Assembly (NCBI GenBank): GCA_903840825.1
Contig: CAIMHL010000588.1
Span: forward strand, 1-6,547
DNA from: an uncultured beta proteobacterium
Lineage (GTDB): Bacteria > Pseudomonadota > Gammaproteobacteria > Burkholderiales > Burkholderiaceae_C
DNA: 6,547 bases
Direction: 5' to 3'
Shown here: in pieces, positions 1 through 5,166 of the stretch
Position numbering within the stretch: position 1 is the first letter of the stretch
How the letters are laid out: each line of letters opens with the position of its first letter
The notes under the pieces: generated by a model
Told to the model about the DNA's origin: nothing
The model's database searches: none
The model's input: only the letters and a program-made list of their open reading frames with translations
Position numbers and translations under genes: made by a program

Positions 1-1
1 A

Positions 2-1585
2 GCCACTTCACACACTTATTTTGAGTTGCAAGAGCAAGCCAGCCGGCTTGCCAACGTATTGCACGATTTGGGCGTGCAGCGCGGTGACCGGGTGGCGATG
101 GTGATGCCGCAACGCTTTGAGACGGCGGTGGCCTACATGGCGGTGCTGCAAATGGGCGCGGTGGCGATGCCGCTGTCCATGTTGTTTGGCCCCGAGGCGC
201 TGGCGTTTCGCTTGATTGACAGCGAAGCCGTGGTGGCGATTTGTGATGAAAGTTCAATCGACAACATCTTGAGCGTGCGCCCAGAGTGCCCCCTGCTGCG
301 CTGCGTGCTGGGTGTGGGCGCCGCTCGGAAGAAGGCCGATGTGGACTACACCGCCGCCTTGGCCAAAGTCTCGCCCCAGTTCGTGCCTACCAAGACCCTG
401 GCCGATGACGCCGCCATTTTGATCTACACCAGCGGCACCACCGGCAACCCCAAAGGTGCCCTCATTCCCCATCGCGCACTTATAGGCAACCTGACGGGCT
501 TTGTCTGCAGCCAAAACTGGTTTGGTTTTGACGGCATCAAGAACGCTCATTCCGAGGCTGTGTTTTGGTCCCCCGCCGATTGGGCCTGGACCGGCGGGCT
601 GATGGATGCCTTGCTGCCCACGCTCTACTTTGGTCGCCCCATCGTCGCCTTTAATGGGCGTTTCAGCCCGCAAGCGGCGTTTGAGTTGATGCAGCGATTT
701 GGCGTTACGCACACGTTTTTATTTCCCACGGCGCTCAAAGCCATGATGAAGGCCTACCCCGGCACGCCCAAAATCAGCGTACGCCAGCAGTTCAAGCTCA
801 AGCTGCAAGCCATCATGAGCGCGGGCGAGGCGGTGGGGGACGCGGTGTTTGACTACTGCCAAAGCCAATTGGGCGTGACAGTCAACGAGATGTTTGGGCA
901 AACGGAAATTAACTACATCGTGGGCAACTGCGCCACCCGCTGGCCCGCCAAACCCGGCAGTATGGGCAAAGCCTACCCCGGCCACCGTGTGGCGGTGATC
1001 GATGAGGCGGGCCTGGAGTGCGCGCCAGGCGTGGCGGGCGATGTGGCGCTGAACCGCTTTGACGCCCACGGCCACCCAGACCCCATTTTCTTTTTGGGCT
1101 ATTGGAAAAATGACGCCGCCATGCAAGACAAATTCACCGGCGACTGGTGCCGCACAGGCGACCTGGCCACCTTTGATGCCGAGGGTTACCTTTGGTACCA
1201 GGGTCGCGCAGACGACATCTTCAAAGCCGCGGGTTACCGCATCGGCCCGGGCGAAATCGAGAATTGCCTGGTCAAACACCCCGCTGTGGCCAATGCCGCT
1301 GTGGTGCCAAAGCCTGACAAAACACGGGGTGCCTTGGTCAAAGCCTACGTGGTGATCGCTACTGATTATCTAGCTGCTAAAGCAAGCTATACGGGCTTTG
1401 AAGGCCAGTTTGAGCAAGAACTTATCGCCGAATTGCAAGCCCACGTCCGAGGCAAGTTGGCCCCCTACGAGTACCCGAAAGAAATCGAATTTGTGGACGC
1501 CTTGCCCATGACCACCACCGGTAAAGTGCAACGCCGTGTGCTCAGACTGCAGGAAGAGGCCCGTGCTAGACTGAATTCAGAATGA
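2..1585 (+). CDS. AMP-forming acyl-CoA synthetase, 5'-truncated by window edge
   Basis: This enzyme activates a carboxylic acid to an acyl-AMP and then an acyl-CoA in the cytoplasm. The reading frame is open from base 2 (ATSHTYFELQEQASRL...), and TYFEL is normal family sequence, so the true start lies upstream; the TTG at 26 is not the start. Numbering from base 2 (527 visible residues), the adenylation motifs appear in order: P-loop YTSGTTGNPKG (142-152), SPADWAWTGG (190-199), NEMFGQTE (295-302), RTGDL (384-388), the hinge region GRADDIFKAAGYRIGPGEIE (401-420), and the C-terminal catalytic lysine in TTTGK (Lys508). All key motifs are intact. Overall it resembles the short/medium-chain acyl-CoA synthetase group; the substrate cannot be read from sequence. 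Residues about 452-469 (ATDYLAAKASYTGFEG region) look like an extra loop encoded by a short repeat (see the repeat at 1354-1400). The gene ends in an ATGA overlap with the J-domain gene. Confidence 0.93.
   Translation, partial: ATSHTYFELQEQASRLANVLHDLGVQRGDRVAMVMPQRFETAVAYMAVLQMGAVAMPLSMLFGPEALAFRLIDSEAVVAICDESSIDNILSVRPECPLLRCVLGVGAARKKADVDYTAALAKVSPQFVPTKTLADDAAILIYTSGTTGNPKGALIPHRALIGNLTGFVCSQNWFGFDGIKNAHSEAVFWSPADWAWTGGLMDALLPTLYFGRPIVAFNGRFSPQAAFELMQRFGVTHTFLFPTALKAMMKAYPGTPKISVRQQFKLKLQAIMSAGEAVGDAVFDYCQSQLGVTVNEMFGQTEINYIVGNCATRWPAKPGSMGKAYPGHRVAVIDEAGLECAPGVAGDVALNRFDAHGHPDPIFFLGYWKNDAAMQDKFTGDWCRTGDLATFDAEGYLWYQGRADDIFKAAGYRIGPGEIENCLVKHPAVANAAVVPKPDKTRGALVKAYVVIATDYLAAKASYTGFEGQFEQELIAELQAHVRGKLAPYEYPKEIEFVDALPMTTTGKVQRRVLRLQEEARARLNSE
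1354..1400 (+). repeat. Short inverted repeat inside the acyl-CoA synthetase gene (copy A)
   Basis: The core TAGCTGCTAAAGCAAGCTA at 1371-1389 matches 17 of 19 bases with the reverse complement of 5112-5130 in the lrp/yajQ spacer. Both copies keep the same small dyad, TAGCT-N9-AGCTA. Upstream, GATCGCTA at 1354-1361 corresponds to GATGCTA in the other copy with one base missing. It is translated in frame without a stop as part of a loop between the hinge motif and the catalytic-lysine motif. The outer limits are approximate, because similarity outside the core is weak. I recall related TAGCTGCT-bearing short repeats in Comamonadaceae intergenic DNA, but could not check this. Confidence 0.55.
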
Positions 1586-1917
1586 AAACTGCGCAGCCTG
1601 GCCCCACTTTTTATGACACCCTGGAGGTCAGCCCGAGGGCGAGTGCGCCCGTGATCAAGGCGGCTTTTCGGTGCTTGGCGCAGCTCAACCACCCTGATAA
1701 AAACCTGGCTGACGACTCCGCAGCTGGGCGCTTGATCGCTATCGTTCAGGCCTACACCGTGTTGTCAGACCCCGAACAACGCCGAAAGTACGACCTGAGC
1801 AGCGGGGCAGCCAAACCGCTTGTGGAGCGCCGGGGGACCGGACGCCCAGCCAACCCGGCACCAGGCGACTCACCCAAACCGGGTTTACGACCTTTCGCTT
1901 TTCGGCCCCTGGATTGA
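1582..1917 (+). CDS. Short J-domain (DnaJ-like) protein
   Basis: A 111-residue protein with an N-terminal J-domain and little else. The J-domain runs from about residue 9 to 72: helix I from FYDTLEVSP, helix II FRCLAQLN leading to the invariant HPD motif (His37-Pro38-Asp39), then helix III ending in QAYTVLSDPEQRRKYD (56-71). The HPD motif is what stimulates the ATPase of an Hsp70 partner, so it is probably a DnaK co-chaperone. There is no Gly/Phe-rich region, zinc-finger or C-terminal substrate-binding domain, so it is not DnaJ or CbpA; the tail (about 75-111) is Pro/Arg-rich and ends GLRPFAFRPLD. The ATG overlaps the upstream stop (ATGA) and has no good Shine-Dalgarno sequence, which points to translational coupling with the acyl-CoA synthetase. 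The client is unknown. Confidence 0.85.
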   Translation: MKTAQPGPTFYDTLEVSPRASAPVIKAAFRCLAQLNHPDKNLADDSAAGRLIAIVQAYTVLSDPEQRRKYDLSSGAAKPLVERRGTGRPANPAPGDSPKPGLRPFAFRPLD

Positions 1918-1930
1918 GCCGCCGTGCTAG

Positions 1931-1961
1931 AAAGCCTGGCGCACGCCAGTCGCCTTTTTTT
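1931..1961 (+). terminator. Probable intrinsic terminator after the J-domain gene
   Basis: A perfect 6-base inverted repeat, CTGGCG (1936-1941) and CGCCAG (1944-1949), would fold as a five-pair stem with a GCAC loop. GGCG (1938-1941) can alternatively pair with CGCC (1951-1954), directly before a run of seven T (1955-1961). It lies 14 or more bases after the J-domain stop and before the tas ribosome binding site, so it separates the two same-strand gene groups. Confidence 0.65.
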
Positions 1962-1985
1962 CGTTTAATTACCCCACCTATTTTT

Positions 1986-1990
1986 CGGAG
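1986..1990 (+). promoter_or_regulatory. Ribosome binding site of tas
   Basis: CGGAG lies five bases before the ATG at 1996. It supports that start, which also gives the family-typical N-terminus (MNTVQLGQSDLQVTPICLGTMTFG). Confidence 0.6.
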
Positions 1991-1995
1991 TCAGC

Positions 1996-3060
1996 ATGAA
2001 CACAGTACAACTCGGTCAGAGCGATTTGCAGGTCACCCCTATTTGCTTGGGCACCATGACCTTTGGCGAGCAGGTGGATGAAGCTACCTCTCACGCTATT
2101 TTGGACCGCTCATTGGAGCGCGGCGTTAACTTCATTGACACGGCCGAGATGTACGCCGTGCCGCCGCGCGCCGAAACCTTCAACGCCACTGAAATCATCA
2201 TTGGCAACTGGCTCAACAAAACTCCAGGTGCCCGCGACAAGCTGGTGATTGCCACCAAAGTGGCCGGCCCCTCGCGCGGCATGCCCTGGATTCGGGGTGG
2301 CAGTGCTGACCTGACGGTGTCAGACATTGTGGCCGCCTGTGAGGGCAGCTTAAAGCGTATGAACATCGAGGTGATTGACCTCTACCAAATTCACTGGCCC
2401 GTGCGCCATGTGCCCGCCTTTGGCGGTGTGTATTTTGACCCGACCAAAGTGGCGCCCTGCAACACCATCCTGGCCCAACTCGAAGCCCTGCAAACGCTGG
2501 TGCAAGCGGGCAAAGTGCGCGCGGTGGGCTTGTCTAATGAGACGCCCTACGGTGTGCATGAGTTTGTGCGCCTTGCCGAGCAGCATGGCCTGCCTCGCTT
2601 GGCCACGGTGCAAAACCCTTATTGCCTGGTGAACCGCACGGTGGAAAACGGGCTTGATGAAACCATGTACCACCTCGGCGTCTCGCTGCTGGCTTACTCG
2701 CCGCTGGGTTTTGGGTTGCTCACGGGCAAGTACGACGCCTCTGGTTTGAGCGGCCCCGATGCCCCGGTGCAAGGCCGCATTGCCAAGTACGAGTCCATGC
2801 GCAAACAGCGCTGGGGTCGCCCGGATGCTCTGGCTGCGGCACGCCGCTACAACGCCTTAGCGCTGGAATACGGCATGTCGCCCACCCAGTTGGCGCTGGC
2901 TTTTTGCTACACCAAGTGGCAAGTGGCCAGCACCATCATCGGCGTCACCAGCGTGGCTCAACTGGATGAAAACCTGGATGCCTGGGGCACTACGCTTCCC
3001 CCTGAGCTGCTCAAGCAGATCGACGCCATTCGCTGGGAACTGCGCGACCCCGCGCAATAA
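1996..3060 (+). CDS. tas: NADP(H)-dependent aldo/keto reductase, Tas type
   Basis: A 354-residue cytoplasmic oxidoreductase of the aldo/keto reductase superfamily (TIM barrel, NADPH-dependent carbonyl reduction). It closely follows E. coli Tas (about 346 residues) from end to end: LGTMTFGEQ (18-26), NFIDTAEMY.VPPR (45-58), ATKVAGPSR (86-94), DLYQIHWP (128-135), GLSNETPYGV (starts near 178), QNPYCLVNR and LLAYSPLGFGLLTGKY. The catalytic tetrad is visible as Asp48, Tyr53, Lys88 and His133. The C-terminal ASTIIGVTSVAQLDENLDAW (311-330) is the usual cofactor phosphate-binding segment. E. coli Tas is known for suppressing a tyrosine auxotrophy, but its physiological substrate is unsettled, so only the general reaction is safe. 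It is first in a same-strand group, 18 bases before ybaK. Confidence 0.93.
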   Translation: MNTVQLGQSDLQVTPICLGTMTFGEQVDEATSHAILDRSLERGVNFIDTAEMYAVPPRAETFNATEIIIGNWLNKTPGARDKLVIATKVAGPSRGMPWIRGGSADLTVSDIVAACEGSLKRMNIEVIDLYQIHWPVRHVPAFGGVYFDPTKVAPCNTILAQLEALQTLVQAGKVRAVGLSNETPYGVHEFVRLAEQHGLPRLATVQNPYCLVNRTVENGLDETMYHLGVSLLAYSPLGFGLLTGKYDASGLSGPDAPVQGRIAKYESMRKQRWGRPDALAAARRYNALALEYGMSPTQLALAFCYTKWQVASTIIGVTSVAQLDENLDAWGTTLPPELLKQIDAIRWELRDPAQ

Positions 3061-3078
3061 GCCCAAGCCCGTCTGTCG

Positions 3079-3564
3079 ATGGCCAAACACGTCTCAGAAA
3101 CCCCTGCTACCCAACTCCTGAAGGCTAACAAGCTTGCTTTTACCGAGCACCCTTATGAGTACCTGGAGCACGGTGGTGCGCTGCACAGCGCTGAAGTGCT
3201 GGGGTTCGATCCGTTTGCTGTGGTCAAAACCCTCATCATGCAAGACCAGGATGCCAAACCGCTGGTGGTCTTGATGCACGGCAACCGTAAGGTGTCGACC
3301 AAAAATCTGGCACGCCAGATCGGCGCTAAATCGGTGGCGCCTTGCCTGCCCGAGGTGGCCAACCGGCACAGCGGTTATCTGGTGGGTGGCACCTCACCGT
3401 TTGGCACGCGCCGTGACATGCCTATTTATATAGAGTCAAGCATTCTTGAGTTGCCCAAGATCCTCATCAACGGGGGGCGGCGCGGCTATTTGGTAGGCAT
3501 TGACCCCCAGGTTTGCTTGAGCCTGCTGGGTGCTCAGGCGGTGCAATGCGCTTTGCTTGACTAA
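3079..3564 (+). CDS. ybaK: Cys-tRNA(Pro) deacylase, YbaK/EbsC family
   Basis: A 161-residue single-domain editing enzyme. YbaK hydrolyses cysteine mischarged onto tRNA(Pro) by prolyl-tRNA synthetase, in trans, in the cytoplasm. Length and motifs match the bacterial YbaK group (E. coli 159 residues): N-terminal TPATQLLKANKLAFTEHPYEY, the conserved lysine in VVKTLI (Lys50), KNLARQIGAKSV (75-86), the signature GYLVGGTSPFG (99-109), and GGRRGYLVGIDP near the C-terminus. The start has no clear Shine-Dalgarno sequence; with only 18 bases after the tas stop, co-transcription and reinitiation are likely. The link to the Tas reductase appears positional rather than functional. Confidence 0.92.
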   Translation: MAKHVSETPATQLLKANKLAFTEHPYEYLEHGGALHSAEVLGFDPFAVVKTLIMQDQDAKPLVVLMHGNRKVSTKNLARQIGAKSVAPCLPEVANRHSGYLVGGTSPFGTRRDMPIYIESSILELPKILINGGRRGYLVGIDPQVCLSLLGAQAVQCALLD

Positions 3565-3571
3565 GCGTGTT

Positions 3572-3599
3572 TTGAAGGCCGGCGTCAGGCTGGCAAAAT
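3572..3599 (+). promoter_or_regulatory. Candidate promoter for plsY
   Basis: TTGAAG (3572-3577) and CAAAAT (3594-3599) are separated by 16 bases, each matching the sigma-70 hexamers at 4 of 6 positions. Transcription would begin near 3606. That leaves a leader of about 50 bases for a start at 3657 but essentially none for the ATG at 3609. A GCCGGC-GTCAG-GCTGGC hairpin lies within the spacer. Purely a sequence match. Confidence 0.35.
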
Positions 3600-3636
3600 A
3601 GACTCTTCATGCCTCCGGCTCCCCGGGCGCAGCAGC

Positions 3637-3641
3637 AGGAG
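3637..3641 (+). promoter_or_regulatory. AGGAG motif that bears on the plsY start
   Basis: AGGAG is the only strong Shine-Dalgarno match before plsY. It sits 6 bases before a TTG at 3648 and 15 bases before the ATG at 3657, so it fits the TTG better by spacing. The ATG at 3657 has only a weak GGA (3650-3652) four bases upstream. The ATG at 3609 lies upstream of the motif and is not served by it. Confidence 0.45.
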
Positions 3642-3656
3642 CTTTTTTTGGAATCT

Positions 3657-4346
3657 ATGCAAGCTTATTTCCCTACGGCAGCCGCTTTGGCCGCCTACCT
3701 CATCGGTTCTTTGTCGTTTGCCGTCATCGTCAGCCGCGTGATGGGCTTGAATGATCCGCGCACTTTTGGCAGCAAAAACCCAGGCGCTACCAACGTGCTT
3801 CGCTCAGGCAGCAAAGGTGCGGCCATCGCGACCTTGTTGCTGGACGCTGCCAAGGGCTGGCTGCCGGTGATGCTGGTGAAGTGGTTAGGGCAACCTTACG
3901 GCTTGGGTGACGGGACCGTGGCGATGGTGGGTCTGGCGGCGTTTTTGGGGCATTTGTACCCCGTGTTCTTCAAGTTTGTCGGCGGTAAAGGCGTCGCCAC
4001 GGCTTTGGGCGTGCTGCTGGGCATGAGCTGGATTTTGGGCTTGGCCACCGCTGCCACCTGGGTCATCATGGCGTTTTTCTTCCGCTTCTCGTCGCTGGCC
4101 TCGCTCACGGCAGCGGTGTTTGCACCGGTCTACTACCTGATGGGCGGGGGCGTGGCTTGGTTCATGGACAAGAGCATCATGCTGTCCTTGTCCGTGATGT
4201 CGCTGTTTTTAATCTACCGCCATGCCGAGAATATTGGCCGCCTGGCCAAAGGCACCGAAAGTCGCTTGGGCAAAAAGTCAAAGCCTGAAAAACACAAACA
4301 CCCCCATCAGCACGACCACGACCACACACAAAAGCACAAGCACTGA
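3657..4346 (+). CDS. plsY: Glycerol-3-phosphate acyltransferase PlsY (acyl-phosphate dependent)
   Basis: An integral inner-membrane enzyme that transfers an acyl group from acyl-phosphate to glycerol-3-phosphate, making lysophosphatidic acid, the first step of phospholipid synthesis with PlsX. Numbered from 3657 (229 residues): the N-terminal membrane segment AAYLIGSLSFAVIVS, motif 1 GSKNPGATNVLRS (38-50), motif 2 around GHLYPVF..FVGGKGVAT (98-115), and motif 3 RHAENIGRLAKGTE (188-201). Several hydrophobic stretches match the multi-pass fold. I chose 3657 because it gives the usual short N-terminus directly before the first membrane helix; TTG at 3648 (MESMQAY...) has better Shine-Dalgarno spacing, and an ATG at 3609 would add an atypical Pro/Gln-rich leader. 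The C-terminus is unusual: after motif 3 comes a Lys-rich stretch, then eight His in the last 17 residues. E. coli PlsY (about 205 residues) lacks such a tail. Confidence 0.93.
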   Translation: MQAYFPTAAALAAYLIGSLSFAVIVSRVMGLNDPRTFGSKNPGATNVLRSGSKGAAIATLLLDAAKGWLPVMLVKWLGQPYGLGDGTVAMVGLAAFLGHLYPVFFKFVGGKGVATALGVLLGMSWILGLATAATWVIMAFFFRFSSLASLTAAVFAPVYYLMGGGVAWFMDKSIMLSLSVMSLFLIYRHAENIGRLAKGTESRLGKKSKPEKHKHPHQHDHDHTQKHKH

Positions 4347-4370
4347 GCTGTCAGGTCCATTACAACCATG

Positions 4371-4397
4371 ACCCGGACGGCTGTGACGTCCGGGTTT
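4371..4397 (+). terminator. Possible terminator hairpin after plsY
   Basis: A perfect 9-base inverted repeat, ACCCGGACG (4371-4379) and CGTCCGGGT (4387-4395), with a 7-base loop lies 24 bases after the plsY stop. Only three T (4395-4397) follow, so it is a weak Rho-independent terminator or an mRNA 3'-end stabilising hairpin. It overlaps a second possible hairpin at 4392-4417. Confidence 0.45.
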
Positions 4398-4417
4398 GGG
4401 TGGTGCATGCCAAACCC
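4392..4417. repeat. Second, overlapping inverted repeat after plsY
   Basis: GGGTTTGG (4392-4399) and CCAAACCC (4410-4417) are perfect 8-base arms around a 10-base loop. Bases 4392-4395 (GGGT) are also the end of the 4371-4395 stem, so in RNA the two hairpins cannot both form completely. Confidence 0.5.
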
Positions 4418-4515
4418 TTGTGAGGCTGGCTTGCGGAGCGTGGGACGGTAGCCCCTTGCTTGCAAGGTCCTGTTCATAACAGTGGAAACAAGTTTAAGGC
4501 AGTACAGCGAGCAGA

Positions 4516-4528
4516 AAATTGCGAATTT
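4516..4528. promoter_or_regulatory. AT-rich dyad upstream of the Lrp-type gene (distal)
   Basis: AAATT-GCG-AATTT is a perfect 5-base dyad about 92 bases before the ATG. Short AT-rich dyads of about this size are typical of sites bound by Lrp/AsnC proteins, which commonly control their own genes. That this is an operator is inference. Confidence 0.3.
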
Positions 4529-4573
4529 GCTTCAGTTTGCGCTGAGTTAGCAATAATTCACTCCGAATGGCTA

Positions 4574-4588
4574 TTTATTTGGAATAAA
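4574..4588. promoter_or_regulatory. AT-rich palindrome upstream of the Lrp-type gene (proximal), candidate operator
   Basis: TTTATT-TGG-AATAAA is a 15-base palindrome with perfect 6-base arms, ending 31 bases before the ATG at 4620. Length and AT-rich symmetry fit an Lrp/AsnC-family site, and its position would suit negative autoregulation. Centre-to-centre distance to the distal dyad is 59 bases. No binding has been shown. Confidence 0.4.
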
Positions 4589-4609
4589 CTTCTTCTTTGT
4601 AAAAAGAAC

Positions 4610-4616
4610 GGGGTGA
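4610..4616 (+). promoter_or_regulatory. Ribosome binding site of the Lrp-type gene
   Basis: GGGGTGA, a purine-rich Shine-Dalgarno-like sequence, ends three bases before the ATG at 4620 and supports that start. Spacing is on the short side. Confidence 0.5.
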
Positions 4617-4619
4617 ATC

Positions 4620-5084
4620 ATGACACTTGACCGCTTTGATCGGCACATTCTTCAGGTCTTGCAGCAAGATGGCCGTATCAACAACCAGGAACTGGCTGAT
4701 CGTATTGGTCTGTCGCCGTCACCTTGCTTGCGCCGGGTGCGCGCTTTGGAAGAGTCGGGTTTGATCGCGGGGTACCGGGCTGTGCTGGATGCCAAAAAAT
4801 TGGGCCTGACCCTGATGGCACTTATCCATATCGCCATGGACCGGCACACGCCCGAGCGGTTTGCCAACTTTGAGGCCGCTGTGTCGGTCTTGCCGGAGGT
4901 GCTGGAGTGTTTGCTGGTTACCGGGCAAGACGCGGATTACCAGCTCAAAGTTATCGTGCGTGACATGGACCACTACCAAGCCCTGTTGCTCAACCAGATT
5001 ACCCGCATCGAAGGCGTGACCGGTGTGCACTCCAGTTTCGTGCTGCGCCAGGTATTGGCAAAAACAGAGTTGTCGGTCGTTTAA
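4620..5084 (+). CDS. Lrp/AsnC-family transcriptional regulator
   Basis: A 154-residue DNA-binding regulator. The N-terminal winged helix-turn-helix begins LDRFDRHILQVLQQDGRINNQELADRIGLS (3-32), with the recognition helix in LSPSPCLRRVRALEESG (31-47), followed by the linker strand IAGYRAVLD (49-57). The C-terminal ligand-binding RAM domain covers about 64-145, including the TGQDADYQLKV segment (101-111) in the position of the amino-acid-responsive loop. E. coli Lrp (164 residues) shares LSPTPCLERVRRLE and the same layout, so this is Lrp-like. Many bacteria carry several such paralogs, so I do not assign lrp. It lacks the longer C-terminal tail of E. coli Lrp. The upstream spacer has two AT-rich dyads that may be its own operators. 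No divergent target gene sits beside it; the downstream neighbour converges. Confidence 0.92.
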   Translation: MTLDRFDRHILQVLQQDGRINNQELADRIGLSPSPCLRRVRALEESGLIAGYRAVLDAKKLGLTLMALIHIAMDRHTPERFANFEAAVSVLPEVLECLLVTGQDADYQLKVIVRDMDHYQALLLNQITRIEGVTGVHSSFVLRQVLAKTELSVV

Positions 5085-5096
5085 GTAAATTTTTAG

Positions 5097-5146
5097 AAGC
5101 TAGACCAATGCTAGCTTGTTTAAGCAGCTATAAATAAAATAGCATC
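5097..5146 (-). repeat. Short inverted-repeat element in the convergent lrp/yajQ spacer (copy B)
   Basis: Three small dyads are packed in 47 bases: AAGCTAG-ACCAATG-CTAGCTT (5097-5117), TAGCT-N9-AGCTA (5112-5130) and GCTAT-AAATAAA-ATAGC (5127-5143). On the minus strand the core reads TAGCTGCTTAAACAAGCTA, matching 17 of 19 bases of the copy inside the acyl-CoA synthetase gene (1371-1389). It lies between two convergent genes and could serve as a weak bidirectional terminator, although no long T-run follows a stem on either strand. Confidence 0.6.
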
Positions 5147-5166
5147 AGAGGCCCAGTTTTCAGCGC

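Larger units (their letters stand above)
4347..4619. other. Spacer between plsY and the Lrp-type gene, rich in inverted repeats
   Basis: No coding region or recognised RNA gene is visible in these 273 bases. They hold six perfect short dyads: 4371-4395 (9-base arms), 4392-4417 (8), 4454-4467 (CCTTGC-TT-GCAAGG), 4470-4482 (CTGTT-CAT-AACAG), 4516-4528 (AAATT-GCG-AATTT) and 4574-4588 (TTTATT-TGG-AATAAA). The left half is GC-rich and the last 120 bases or so are AT-rich, as expected of a promoter region. A weak -10-like AATAAT lies at 4552-4557 without a convincing -35. Confidence 0.6.

Noticed and set aside
26..28. TTG at 26 as the start of the acyl-CoA synthetase
   Set aside because: The frame stays open to base 2 and the upstream residues (HTYFEL) are typical family sequence, so the gene continues beyond the left edge.
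719..1279. Minus-strand open frame of 186 residues opposite the acyl-CoA synthetase
   Set aside because: It lies wholly within the coding region of a clearly recognised enzyme whose motifs (NEMFGQTE, RTGDL) occur here on the plus strand. The antisense product is composition-driven and has no family features.
2350..2772. Minus-strand open frame of 140 residues opposite tas
   Set aside because: It is antisense to the conserved catalytic region of the aldo/keto reductase, rich in His/Arg/Gln as expected of the complement of high-GC coding DNA, and has no ribosome binding site or domain.
3583..3594. Hairpin GCCGGC-GTCAG-GCTGGC in the ybaK/plsY gap as a terminator
   Set aside because: The stem is short with one G-T pair and is followed by AAAATA rather than a T-run on the plus strand. 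It fits better as part of a promoter spacer.
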